From JAKAWQ01 sp963745975 (GTDB lineage Bacteria > Pseudomonadota > Alphaproteobacteria > Acetobacterales > Acetobacteraceae): 64,000 bases of DNA. The stretch's first letter is position 1, and the number at the start of each line of letters is the position of its first letter. The notes under the pieces were generated by a model. That model did no database searches. It was not told the origin of the DNA and worked only from the letters and a program-made list of their open reading frames with translations. The position numbers were made by a program, and so were the translations under genes. Below are positions 44,601 to 53,891 of the stretch, piece by piece. The stretch covers positions 1,178,001 through 1,242,000 of the forward strand of contig CAVUZJ010000009.1 in assembly GCA_963745975.1 (NCBI GenBank), in the 5' to 3' direction.

Positions 44601-46881
44601 GGCGGGTCCCTTGCGGGTCGAGATGGCGGTTCTGCTGCAGCCAGAGCTGGCGATAGACCGCGCAGCGCTCGAGCAGCACCCGGTGCGGCGCGATGTCGAG
44701 CAGCCTGCCCTGGTGCATCACGATGATGAGATCGCAGTCGGTGAGCGAGGAGAGCCGGTGCGTGATCAGCACCATGGTCCGCCCCTTGCCGATGCGGACC
44801 AGGTTGGCGTTGACCAGCGCCTCGCTTTCGGGATCGAGCGCGCTCGTCGCCTCGTCGAGGATGAGGAGCTTCGGATCGGTCACCAGGGCCCGCGCGATCG
44901 CCAGCCGCTGACGCTGCCCGCCCGAGAGGTTCGTCGAGCCTTCCTGGATGAAGGTCTCGTAGCCGTTGGGCATCCTCTCGATGAATTCCTCGGCGCCGGC
45001 GAGGCGCGCCGCGCGCACCGCGTCCTCGAGCGTGAGGCCCGGCCGGCCGGCGATGACGTTGTCGCGAATCGAGCCGCGGAAAAGAAAATTGTCCTGCAGT
45101 ACCACGCCCAGGCTGCGGCGGAGGTAACGCAGGTTGATCTCGCGGAGGTCGTTCCCGTCGAGCCTCAGGAACCCCGAATAGTCGCGGTTGATGCCCTGCA
45201 GCAACCGCGCCAGCGTCGATTTGCCGGAACCGGACTTGCCGACGATGCCGAGCATGGTTCCCGCCGGGACGGTGAAGGAAACGTCCTTCAGCGCCGGCTG
45301 GGCCTGGCCCGGATAGCTGAAGGTCACGCTCTCGAACGTGAGCGCCCCCGCGATCGCCGGGCGGAGCCCGCTCGATGCGATCTCGACCTCGGGCGGGTTG
45401 TTGACGATCAGCATCACTTCGCCGATCGCCATCCGGAGCTCTTCCTGGTCCTGGATCGTCTTCGAGAGCGAGATCAGCGGCTGGGCAAGGCGTCCGCCCA
45501 GCATCAGGAAGGCGACCAGCCCGCCGATATCGAGCGTCGAGGTGCCGTTCAGCAGCCAGTACGCACCGAGCAGGATCACCCCACGCTGCATGAACCGCTC
45601 GAACGGGACGACCAGCGTTTTCGGCCAGTTGCCGACCCGTCCGCCCTGGATCCGCCAGTCGGCCGCCTCCGCCACGCGGACGTCCCACTCCGCCTTGCTC
45701 TGCGGCTCGGTCGCCAGCGACTTGATGGTACGGATCCCGTGGATGTTCTCCACCATGTGCGTGCTCTTGCGCGTCTCGGCCCTGACGATGTGGCCGGTGA
45801 CGCGCCTGAGCGCGGGCATGAAGGAGATGATGATCAACGTGATCACGATCGCCGCGGCGAGGTCGACGAAGGCGAGCGCCGAGCTCATGTAGAAAAGGAT
45901 GGGGAGCAGAACAATCAGCATGAACACGTCGAGGACGATGTCGAACATCCGCCCGGTGAAGAAGAGGCGCACCAGGTAGAGCTGGTTGATGCGATGGTGG
46001 ATCTCGCCCGCCGGATGCCGCTCGAAATAGTCGAGGCTCAGTCCGAGCAGGCGGTTGAACACGTGCAAATTCATCCGCGTGTCGATCCGCCCGGCGAGCA
46101 TCGTCACGATGTCGACCCGCGCATATTCGAGCACCGTCTCGTAGGCCACCACGACGACCCAGATGATCGCCAGCAGCGCCAGCGTATCGAGGTTCCCGTA
46201 GACCACCACGCGGTCGATCACGTTCATGACGATGAACGGCGGAATGACGGCGAGCACCGCTGCCACGAGCGAGGAGATCACGACATCGCGGAGAAACTTC
46301 TTCTCGCGCAGGAACTGGCGGAACACCCAGCCGATGCTGAAATTGTCGTTCTCGCCGCCGGCCTCGCGCGGCTTGCGCACGAGCAGCACGTCGCCGGTCC
46401 ACACCTCGGTGAGCCGCAGCTCGTCCACCGGTACCGGCAGGTCGCTCTGCCGCCCGCGCGGGTCCTTGACCAGCGCCACCCGCTCCACCGGATCGACGCC
46501 GGTCAGGAGGCCGGCGCTACCGTCGTTGAAGAACAGCACCACCGGCGTCGGGTCGGAGAGCTTCATCAACTGCCGCCAGCTCATCCGGCTCGCGTGCGCC
46601 CAAAGCCCCGCCTCGCGCAGCCACTCGACAAGGTCCGCCGGGCTTGGCACGTCGCCGCCCGTCGTGTTGTGAAAATCGTCCGGGTCGGGTTCGTAGCCGT
46701 GGTAGCGCGCAGCCCCTAGGGCGGCGAGAATGCGTCCCCGACCCGGATCGTCCTCGCCGTCGGGGGCGATGCCGAGCCGCGCGTCAGGCCCCTCCTCGGC
46801 CGGGCCGTCGCCGGCGGCTCCCGTTCCTTCGTTTTCGTCCACCGCAGATCCCCTCGCCCGGCCATGGTCGGGCGACGGCAC
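44563..46881 (-). CDS. Type I secretion ABC exporter with C39-like domain
   Basis: Fused peptidase-like, membrane and ATPase protein, 772 residues. An N-terminal domain (about 50-185) has the C39 layout but no cysteine at the expected position (ILAALGAARYHGYEPD), so it is a degenerate C39-like domain that binds rather than cleaves substrate, as in HlyB. Five to six membrane segments follow, and the nucleotide-binding domain has GIVGKSGSGKSTLARLL, LSGGQRQRLAIARAL and LLILDEATSALD. The first 50 residues are acidic and Pro/Gly-rich. No RTX substrate gene was found nearby. Confidence 0.9.
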   Translation of the reverse strand: MPSPDHGRARGSAVDENEGTGAAGDGPAEEGPDARLGIAPDGEDDPGRGRILAALGAARYHGYEPDPDDFHNTTGGDVPSPADLVEWLREAGLWAHASRMSWRQLMKLSDPTPVVLFFNDGSAGLLTGVDPVERVALVKDPRGRQSDLPVPVDELRLTEVWTGDVLLVRKPREAGGENDNFSIGWVFRQFLREKKFLRDVVISSLVAAVLAVIPPFIVMNVIDRVVVYGNLDTLALLAIIWVVVVAYETVLEYARVDIVTMLAGRIDTRMNLHVFNRLLGLSLDYFERHPAGEIHHRINQLYLVRLFFTGRMFDIVLDVFMLIVLLPILFYMSSALAFVDLAAAIVITLIIISFMPALRRVTGHIVRAETRKSTHMVENIHGIRTIKSLATEPQSKAEWDVRVAEAADWRIQGGRVGNWPKTLVVPFERFMQRGVILLGAYWLLNGTSTLDIGGLVAFLMLGGRLAQPLISLSKTIQDQEELRMAIGEVMLIVNNPPEVEIASSGLRPAIAGALTFESVTFSYPGQAQPALKDVSFTVPAGTMLGIVGKSGSGKSTLARLLQGINRDYSGFLRLDGNDLREINLRYLRRSLGVVLQDNFLFRGSIRDNVIAGRPGLTLEDAVRAARLAGAEEFIERMPNGYETFIQEGSTNLSGGQRQRLAIARALVTDPKLLILDEATSALDPESEALVNANLVRIGKGRTMVLITHRLSSLTDCDLIIVMHQGRLLDIAPHRVLLERCAVYRQLWLQQNRHLDPQGTRHATPAPVPIEAD

Positions 46882-47138
46882 GGACCGGCACCCCGACCGG
46901 CAGTTGCAGGCAGCCGCAACTGTTCTCTCTGGAAACTTCCTACCATAAGGGTAGCAGCGGAGTGATCAAATTTTTCCAGATCTGAAAGTAACCTTAACGT
47001 CAAGTTCACCGACGGGCTGTGGCCGGCGAGAGGGGAGTCCGATCAGGCAGCACTCCGGGATTCGTGTCCCGCGGGCGATGATCCCGCTTCAGGAGCGACG
47101 AGGAGGCGCGGCGATGGCTACCTCCCAGCCGGACGCCC
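46882..47138. promoter_or_regulatory. Promoter region of the type I secretion operon
   Basis: 257 bp non-coding, noticeably richer in A and T than its surroundings around 46930-47010. On the minus strand TTGATC is followed 15-17 bases later by TTATGGT, a possible sigma-70 -35/-10 pair. This is pattern reading only. The ankyrin gene of the upstream operon ends at 47139. Confidence 0.35.
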
Positions 47139-47954
47139 CTAGGGCGTAACGCCCCCCCGCGGGCCAAATCCCAGGAACCCGACCGCGGGATCCGGGCTGC
47201 CGTTGCCCGCCGGATAGGGCGGGTCCGGCACGAGCGCCGCCTTGGCAACCGATGACCTGGGAGACCCCGAACGCGAGGACGGCCCCGCCGCGGGCCCTGG
47301 GCCGGGGGGCGGCTGGTTCGCCAGTAGCAGCTCGGCGACCGAGCCGCCTCCCGCGCCGGCCCCGGGGCCGAGCTTACCGGCCGTTCCCGAGCCGCTGCCC
47401 GGCATCGCCGCCGGCACCGGCGGCACGTTCAGCATCAGCGCCGAATTCGTGCTCGATGCCGCCGCCGCGCTCTCGTGCTGGATCGAGAGCAGGAAGAAAG
47501 CGATGTCATTGCGGTTGAGATCGATCGCCAACTCGAGCGGTGTCATGCCGAGCACGTTGCGGGCATCGAGCTGAGCGCCACGCGAGACGGCATCCCGCGC
47601 CTCGGCGAGGTCGCCGCGATTGATCGCCTCGAACAGCGCGTCATTGGGGGCCATCGCGCTGAATGACGGCGGCGGCGGCGCATTGGGGTTATTGGTGCTG
47701 GCTGCCCCGGGCAGGCCGGGCGGCGGCGGCGCCGGCGCCGGCGCCGGCGCGGCGGTGCCGACCACCGGACCGCCGGGATTGGCCATGCTCGGTGTCTGCG
47801 CACGCGCCGCCGGCACCGCCGCGACCACCAGCGCACCGATCACCAGCGCGCGCACGCAACGCCGGGCGAGGCGTTCCTCCCGGATCCGCGCTCCCCTCCG
47901 GCAGGACGCCGGAAATTCGTGTTCGGCCCGGTCGGACTTGGGCGGGTTGGACAA
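47139..47954 (-). CDS. Secreted ankyrin-repeat protein, Pro/Gly/Ala-rich
   Basis: 271 residues. A hydrophobic export segment (VRALVIGALVVAAVPAARA, about 33-51) follows a basic leader. Then come an Ala/Pro-rich linker, one to two ankyrin-like repeats (NDALFEAINRGDLAEARDAV; RGAQLDARNVLGMTPLELAI; NDIAFFLLSI), and a low-complexity C-terminal half rich in Gly, Pro and Ser. Fourteen bases downstream of the VWA-like gene, so probably the last gene of the MoxR operon. Its role in that operon is not known to me. Confidence 0.72.
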   Translation of the reverse strand: MSNPPKSDRAEHEFPASCRRGARIREERLARRCVRALVIGALVVAAVPAARAQTPSMANPGGPVVGTAAPAPAPAPPPPGLPGAASTNNPNAPPPPSFSAMAPNDALFEAINRGDLAEARDAVSRGAQLDARNVLGMTPLELAIDLNRNDIAFFLLSIQHESAAAASSTNSALMLNVPPVPAAMPGSGSGTAGKLGPGAGAGGGSVAELLLANQPPPGPGPAAGPSSRSGSPRSSVAKAALVPDPPYPAGNGSPDPAVGFLGFGPRGGVTP

Positions 47955-47968
47955 CGCAAAGCCCCTCT

Positions 47969-50197
47969 TCAGCCGTTTTTATTGCGCCTCTGACGCGAGA
48001 CCAATTCGGCGCCTTCGCGCTGCCAAGCCAATACCATGAGCCCGACCAGAAGCGGTAGCGCCGCCCACGCCGGCAATAGCGGCACCGCCGTGATGCCGGT
48101 CACCAGGTGCGCGTGGTTGCGCGTCAAGCCGATCCAGCCGCTGCCCCCGGCCGGCGCACCGCGTTCGACGCGGCGGAGCTCGGGGACGCCACCTGCCTCG
48201 CCGGGTGCCGCGAGCCAGTGCACGCTCCCCCCGCTCGCCCGGACCAGCGGCGCGAGCCGGCTCGCGGTCGCCCGGAGATCGCTCATTTCCAGCGGATCGG
48301 CAGCACCGGCGGCCACAAAGGCCGTTTGCGTCCCGTCGCCGACTCGCCAGACACCGGGCTGGCTGGCCGGCATCTCCCCGCTTGCCCGCCCGGGCCCGGT
48401 CGGCGAAAGGTTGAGCGTCGTCGTCTTGCCGTCCGGCGCGGTTACGGTCACGTTGCCGCCCGCATCGGCCGCGAGCGAGCGCCGGTCGATGCTCATCCGC
48501 CCGCCGGCGATCTGCGCGGTGACGGCATTCGCCTCCAGCGCCGGCTCCTTCATCAGCCAATGCGCCACCCGCCGCATCAGCTCGGCCTGCGGCCCGCCGC
48601 CGTCATGCCCGCGCGCCCACAGCCATTGCTGGTCGGAGAGCAGCATCGCCACGCGCCCCTTGCCGACCCGGTCGAGCACCAGGAGCGGCGCCCCGGAAGG
48701 CGTGCGCATCAGCACATCGCCCTTCACCTGAGTGACCGCGTCGTAGCGGTACCAGGGACCCCAGCTCGGCGTGCCTTGGGGCGCCGCGCCTGGCAGGTCG
48801 GCCGTCACCGGATGGCGCTCGCCGATCGCGGTGACGCGCGGCACGAACCGCCCGACGATGACGCCCTCGGGGGCGTTGCCGGGGGGCGCGTTGTCGGGAG
48901 GCGCGTCGCCGGTCTGAGAGGCATCGCCCGGCAACGGCTGCGCCGGCAGCACGGCGGCGAGCGGCGTCGCGGCCAAACTGTCCGGCGCGGCAAACTCCGG
49001 CCCTGTCGTCACCAGGAGCGCCCCGCCGCCGCGGACGTAGTTCGCGATGTTCGCCAAGTACTCCGGCGGCAGCAGCCCGTCGTCCTGGAACTGGTCGAAG
49101 ATGATGAGGTCGAACCGCTCGAGCTTGTCGACGAACAGCTCGTGGGCCGGGAAGGCGATCAGCGCGAGATCGTTGAGCGGGGTATTGTCCTCCTTGTCCG
49201 GCGGGCGAAGGATCGTGAAGTGCACCAGATCGACGGCCGGGTCGGACTTGAGGAGCCGCCGCCAGGCCCGCACGCCGGGGTTCGGCTCGCCCGAGACGAG
49301 CAGCACCCTGAGCCGCTCGCGCACCCCGTTGATGGTCACCGCAGCGCTGTTGTTGAGGGTCGAGACCTCCCCGCCAAGTTCTCCCGCGCTGAGCGCGACC
49401 ACCGTCGGGCCCGCGTGGGTGATCGGGATGGGGATGCGAACGGGCTGCCCCACCGGCACGCTCTCGGTGACCGGCGGCTCGCCGTCGCGCCTGATCGTGA
49501 GGGTCGCCGAGGATTGCGGATGGGCCACGCCGTGGTCCTCGATCTCCGCCTCCAGCGTCACGTCCTGGCCGACAATCCCGTAGCTCGGTGCGGCGAGCAG
49601 CTGGAGGCTGCGGTCGGTCTCCTCGCCGCGGGCGGGGATCAGCACCGAGAGCGGCGCGCCCGCGAGCGGGCTCTGCTTCACCGCCGGCACGTCGTCCACT
49701 TCGCCGTCGGTGATCGCGATCACGCCGGCGAGCTGGCCGCGCGGCACTTCGCCAAGCGCGCGGTCGAGTGCCGCGAAGAGGCGCGTGCCGCCCGCCGGGC
49801 TGTCCGGCACGGCGATGGTGCGAAGCTCGAGGCCGGGAAGCCGCTCGGCCTCCCCGTTCAGCCGGGCCGCGGCCCGGCTCGCCAGCGCGGCTCGTCCGTT
49901 GACGGACATCGACGCCGTCCGATCGAGCAGAAGGATTCCGATATCCGGCAGATTCTGCCAGGTCTCGCGCACCAGGCTCGGCCCCGCGAGCCAGCAGAGC
50001 AGCACGGCGAGCGCCAGCACGCGCCATGGCCAGCCGCGCGCCCTTCGGATCACCGCGGGCGCGGCGGCGAGGACCGCGACGGCGGCGAGCAGGCCGAGCA
50101 CCCAGGGCGGCAGCGCCGGGTCGAACGCCAGGGCCGCGATGCCGTGCCCCAAGGGCGCGGTGAGTGGCGCGGCGAGTGGCGTCGCAAGCGGCATCAT
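47969..50197 (-). CDS. Membrane protein with VWA-like and glutamine-amidotransferase-like domains
   Basis: 742 residues. Two N-terminal membrane segments (about 32-75), a von Willebrand A-like region with a partial MIDAS (LLLDRTASMSVNG), a large periplasmic part containing a GATase1-like stretch (FDLIIFDQFQDDGLLPPEYL and GGALLVTTGPEFA), and a C-terminal membrane segment just before the end. It starts with ATG 50197, overlapping the previous stop by four bases. Matches the last large protein of MoxR/DUF58/DUF4159 clusters. Likely part of a periplasmic or membrane assembly complex; molecular role unknown. Confidence 0.78.
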   Translation of the reverse strand: MMPLATPLAAPLTAPLGHGIAALAFDPALPPWVLGLLAAVAVLAAAPAVIRRARGWPWRVLALAVLLCWLAGPSLVRETWQNLPDIGILLLDRTASMSVNGRAALASRAAARLNGEAERLPGLELRTIAVPDSPAGGTRLFAALDRALGEVPRGQLAGVIAITDGEVDDVPAVKQSPLAGAPLSVLIPARGEETDRSLQLLAAPSYGIVGQDVTLEAEIEDHGVAHPQSSATLTIRRDGEPPVTESVPVGQPVRIPIPITHAGPTVVALSAGELGGEVSTLNNSAAVTINGVRERLRVLLVSGEPNPGVRAWRRLLKSDPAVDLVHFTILRPPDKEDNTPLNDLALIAFPAHELFVDKLERFDLIIFDQFQDDGLLPPEYLANIANYVRGGGALLVTTGPEFAAPDSLAATPLAAVLPAQPLPGDASQTGDAPPDNAPPGNAPEGVIVGRFVPRVTAIGERHPVTADLPGAAPQGTPSWGPWYRYDAVTQVKGDVLMRTPSGAPLLVLDRVGKGRVAMLLSDQQWLWARGHDGGGPQAELMRRVAHWLMKEPALEANAVTAQIAGGRMSIDRRSLAADAGGNVTVTAPDGKTTTLNLSPTGPGRASGEMPASQPGVWRVGDGTQTAFVAAGAADPLEMSDLRATASRLAPLVRASGGSVHWLAAPGEAGGVPELRRVERGAPAGGSGWIGLTRNHAHLVTGITAVPLLPAWAALPLLVGLMVLAWQREGAELVSRQRRNKNG

Positions 50198-52902
50198 TGC
50201 CCCAGCCGCTCGAGGATGGCGGGCAGGTGGACCTGGTCGCCCTTGTAGTTCCCGGTGAGCGCGTACATCACCACGTTGACGCCGAAACGGTAAGCGAGCA
50301 GGCGCTGATTGTCCCCGCCCGGGATCGCGGCGTAGGGATAGTGCCCGTCCGGATCCATCGCCCAGGCGGCGACCCAGTCATCGGCGCCGATGATCACCGG
50401 GCTCACATTGTCGTTGCGGTTGGAGGGATCGCTCGCGAGCCAGACCGGTGCCCCGTCGAAGCGGCCGGGGAACGAGCGCAGCAGATAGAAGGTGTGGGCG
50501 AGCACGTTCTCGTACGTGAGGGCGGTGAGCGGCGGCACCGCGAGCCCCCTGGTGAGACGCTGCAGCGCCGCCGCCGTACCCGGGGCGAAGCCCGCGCCGG
50601 AGCCGGGCGCGTCGGCCTCGCCGCCCTCGGTGTCCATCAGGATGATCCCGCCATTGCCCATGAACCGGTTGAGCGCCGTCACCGCGCCCGGGCTCATCGC
50701 CGGCTCGCCGGCCGTCACCGGCCAGTAGAGGAGCGGGTAGAAGCTGAGGTCGTCGCGACCGGGCACCACCGCCTTCGGTGGCCCCAGAGTTACCGCGGTG
50801 CGCGCGTTGACGAAGTCGGACAATCCCTGCAAGCCCTGGCGCGAGAGCTGGTCCACCGCCTGATCTCCAGTGACGACATAGGCGAGCCGGGTGATGAGGG
50901 CCGGATCGTCCGCGGGGATCTCGGCCCGCGCCGCTCCCGCCATGGAGATCAGACCGATCAGGACGAAAGCGGCCGCGCGCGCCGGGCGTGCCAGCAGCCC
51001 GCGCAGGCCGAGCGCGATCAGGAGGTCGGCGGCGAACAGGCCGACCGCGAGTGCGAGGAGCGGGGGGCCGAGCGGCCGCTCGCGCGTGATGCCGTCGAGC
51101 GCCTCGAGCTCGGCTCCCGGGACCGGCGGCGCGAAGCGGAGCGGCGGCAGCGCCATACCGAGATTGAGCGCCCTTCTCCCGTTCTCCGGCCCGTAAAGTC
51201 CGGGCGGGTGCAGCGCCGAGGGCATGGTGGCGGCGAAGCGGTCGGCCGCGAGACCGCGTGCCGCCGTCCCCGGCGCCTCGGCGGCCCCGAACCCGTCGAG
51301 CGCCGATGCCGGCGCGAGCACCGCCTGGCCCGGGCTCTCCGCGACGCCGGCGGAAAGCTCCACCAGCCGGCGCAGCATGGCGACGAAGGCACCGGAGAGC
51401 GGCAGGTTCGACCAGGCGGTGTTGGCCGTGACGTGGAACAGCACGATCCGGCCGGAGCCGAGCCGGGCCGAGGTCACCAGAGGCGTGCCGTCGTCCAGCC
51501 TCGCCCAGGTGTGCGCGTCGAGATCGACGCTCGGCTCGGCCAGCACCTGCTGCGTGACCGTGACGTCGCGCGGGACCGCGAGGCCGGCGAAGGGCGAGGC
51601 GCGCGGGAAGGGGGCCAGGTGCTCGGGGCGCCCCCAGGTGAGCGCGCCGCCGAGCGTGCGTTCGCCGGCCAGCAGGTGGACCGGCAGGAGCGGGTCGGGA
51701 TGCGCGGCCGTGAGCGGCCCGGCGAAGCGCACCAGGAGCCCGCCCCGCGCCACCCATTGGGCAAGCGCCGTCGTCTCCGGGCCGGGCGGGAGGACGCGGT
51801 CGGCGAGGATGATCACGGCCAGCCGATCGTTCAGAAGCTGGGCAAGATCGCCCTCGCGGACATCGGAATAAGGGCCGAGGGCGCGGGAGAGATAGTAGAG
51901 CGGGCCGACGAAGGGCAGGTTGGCGTCCGCCGCATCGCCCGCGGCGAGGCCGACCGGCCGGCGCCGCCAGCGCTCGTCGAGCAGGAACACGCCGGCGGCG
52001 GAAGCACTGCCGGCGAGCTTCAGCGCCTCGAGCCGGTTGGCGAGCTCGAGCGGCAGCGGTACCGCGGCTTGGCCGGTGTCCGCCCCGGCCGGAACGGTCA
52101 CGTCGAAGCGGGCGAGGATGCGCCCGCCCGGCGCCTCGGCCAGCACGGACGCGGCCCGACGCACCGGCTCAGGGACGGCGCCGACGCGGGCGATCAATCG
52201 TCCGCCGCTTGGGCCCGGCTCCGTGCTGGGCGGCAGCAGCGCGAAATCGGCGGGGCGAGGATCGGCAATCTCGGTCACCGGACCGAGGCGGGCGAGCGCC
52301 GCGGCGAAGTCTTTGTCCGCGGTGCCCTTGCCGGGGCCGGCGAGCCGGTCGGCGATATAGACGACGCCGCGGCCGCGCCAACCGTGGAGCAGCGAAGCGG
52401 CGGCGGCGCGGTCTTCCGGCCAGGGCTCGGGCTCAAGAACCGCGAGCCGCGCGCTGAGCGCGGCGGGGGGCATGGGTGGGCTGATTGCGAGCGGCGCGCC
52501 GGCGGGGCCCGGCGCGGTTGCCAGCAAGGCGACGCGCCGGCCGGCTCGGGCGATGCGGTCGAGCGCCGCGTTGGCCGCTTCCGTCCGCGCGCTCCAATCC
52601 GACGCCGCGCTCCAGCCATTGTCCACGACCATCAGCACCGGCCCGCGCCCGAGCGGCAGGCCGCCCGCGCGTTCGATCGGTCCGGCGAGGCCGACGATGA
52701 CCAGCGCGGCGGCGGCGAGACGGAGCGCCAGCAGCCACCACGGCGTCCGCGCCGTCGCCTGCTCGACCGGGGCGAGGTCCTTGAGCAGGCGCACCGCCGG
52801 GAAGCGCTCGCGGCGCGGGGCCGGCGGCGTCACCCGGAGCAGCCACCAGAGGAGTGGCAGGGCGGCGAGCGCGAGCAGGATCCAGGGGGCGGTGAAGGTC
52901 AT
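50194..52902 (-). CDS. BatA-like N-terminal, DUF4159 C-terminal membrane protein
   Basis: 902 residues. Starts with the BatA-type double membrane segment (TAPWILLALAALPLLWWLLR; WLLALRLAAAALVIVGLAGP), followed by a VWA-like region in which the metal site appears degenerate (PVLMVVDNGWSAAS). Two further membrane segments lie at about 610-660. The C-terminal 220 residues form the DUF4159 domain (LITRLAYVVTGDQAVDQ; FYPLLYWPVTAGEPAMSP; NGGIILMDTEGGEA). Overlaps neighbours by ATGA on both sides. Function undetermined, but it always travels with MoxR and DUF58. Confidence 0.82.
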   Translation of the reverse strand: MTFTAPWILLALAALPLLWWLLRVTPPAPRRERFPAVRLLKDLAPVEQATARTPWWLLALRLAAAALVIVGLAGPIERAGGLPLGRGPVLMVVDNGWSAASDWSARTEAANAALDRIARAGRRVALLATAPGPAGAPLAISPPMPPAALSARLAVLEPEPWPEDRAAAASLLHGWRGRGVVYIADRLAGPGKGTADKDFAAALARLGPVTEIADPRPADFALLPPSTEPGPSGGRLIARVGAVPEPVRRAASVLAEAPGGRILARFDVTVPAGADTGQAAVPLPLELANRLEALKLAGSASAAGVFLLDERWRRRPVGLAAGDAADANLPFVGPLYYLSRALGPYSDVREGDLAQLLNDRLAVIILADRVLPPGPETTALAQWVARGGLLVRFAGPLTAAHPDPLLPVHLLAGERTLGGALTWGRPEHLAPFPRASPFAGLAVPRDVTVTQQVLAEPSVDLDAHTWARLDDGTPLVTSARLGSGRIVLFHVTANTAWSNLPLSGAFVAMLRRLVELSAGVAESPGQAVLAPASALDGFGAAEAPGTAARGLAADRFAATMPSALHPPGLYGPENGRRALNLGMALPPLRFAPPVPGAELEALDGITRERPLGPPLLALAVGLFAADLLIALGLRGLLARPARAAAFVLIGLISMAGAARAEIPADDPALITRLAYVVTGDQAVDQLSRQGLQGLSDFVNARTAVTLGPPKAVVPGRDDLSFYPLLYWPVTAGEPAMSPGAVTALNRFMGNGGIILMDTEGGEADAPGSGAGFAPGTAAALQRLTRGLAVPPLTALTYENVLAHTFYLLRSFPGRFDGAPVWLASDPSNRNDNVSPVIIGADDWVAAWAMDPDGHYPYAAIPGGDNQRLLAYRFGVNVVMYALTGNYKGDQVHLPAILERLGQ

Positions 52903-53861
52903 CCGGAGACGAACGCTTCGCCGGAGGATGAGGCCGGCATCGCTCCCGGGCCCCCCGCGCCGCCACCCACCCCGGGGGCAAGCGCCAGATAGAGGGCAAG
53001 CAGCGCCTGTTCCGGCGGCTGGTCGGTCATGTGGGTGGTGAAGCCGCAGCCGAGCGCGCGGCAGAGGGCGGCAAGCCCCTCCTCATGGCGGGCGAAGCGC
53101 TCGGCATAGGCCTCGCGCACGCCCTCGACACGCGGGATCAAAGTGTCCCCTTCCTGCTCCAGGTCGGTGAAGCGGACGCGCCCCTGGAAAGGCAGCGCCC
53201 GCTCGGCGGGGTCCAGCACCTGCATCAGATGGACGGCGACGGGGATGGCGGCGAGCCGGGCGAGAGCGGACTGCACGGCCGGCAAGGGATCCAGGAAGTC
53301 GCCGAAGAGGACCACCGTTGCATGGCGCGGCAGGGGAAGCGGCGGCGGCAGGCTTTCGGCGGCGGCGCGGGAAAGGCTGGCGCTGAGCGCCACGGCGAGC
53401 GTCTCCAGCGCCTCGCGCCCGCCATGGCTCGGTGCGCCCGGCGCCATCAGCCGCACCCGCTCGCCGCCGCGCAGCAAGAGGGCGGCAAGGGCGAGGAGGA
53501 GCAGGGCGGCGCGTTCCGCCTTCTCCACCTGGGCGAGGCGGGAGCGCCAGCGCATGCTGGCCGAGGCATCGGCCCATAGGGAGACGGTCTGCGCCGCCTC
53601 CCACTCGGTCTCGCGGACGAAGGTGCGGTCCGACTTCGCGGATTGGCGCCAATCGATCCGCGCCACCGCGTCTCCCGGAAGGAAGGGGCGGAACTGCCAG
53701 AAACTGTCACCCTGTCCGACACGCCGACGGCCATGCACACCCTGTGCCACCGTGGCGGCGACGCGGCGGGCCGCCACCAGCAGCGGCGGCAGCGCGGCGC
53801 CCAGCGCCTCGGCGCGACGGGCGTCGCGTGCCGGTTCCCGGCCGTCAGGGGATATCGGCAC
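52899..53861 (-). CDS. DUF58-domain protein
   Basis: 320 residues, DUF58 family, with the signature LPGDAVARIDWRQSAKSDRTFVRE-type region near residue 65 (seen as PGDAVARIDWRQSAK) and a VWA-related core (SLWADASASMRW). DUF58 proteins are regular partners of MoxR ATPases and are thought to be remodelling substrates or cofactors. Start at ATG 53861, 30 bp downstream of moxR; its stop overlaps the DUF4159 gene by four bases. No membrane segment is evident here, unlike longer DUF58 proteins. Confidence 0.87.
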   Translation of the reverse strand: MPISPDGREPARDARRAEALGAALPPLLVAARRVAATVAQGVHGRRRVGQGDSFWQFRPFLPGDAVARIDWRQSAKSDRTFVRETEWEAAQTVSLWADASASMRWRSRLAQVEKAERAALLLLALAALLLRGGERVRLMAPGAPSHGGREALETLAVALSASLSRAAAESLPPPLPLPRHATVVLFGDFLDPLPAVQSALARLAAIPVAVHLMQVLDPAERALPFQGRVRFTDLEQEGDTLIPRVEGVREAYAERFARHEEGLAALCRALGCGFTTHMTDQPPEQALLALYLALAPGVGGGAGGPGAMPASSSGEAFVSG

Positions 53862-53891
53862 TCGGCGTTCTGCCCAGGCGGCCGGACCGGG

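Noticed and set aside
40254..44726. A 1490-codon plus-strand open frame
   Set aside because: It is antisense to the SEL1 and HlyD genes and out of frame with the hydrolase; composition is Arg/Ala/Pro-rich, typical of shadow frames in high-GC DNA.
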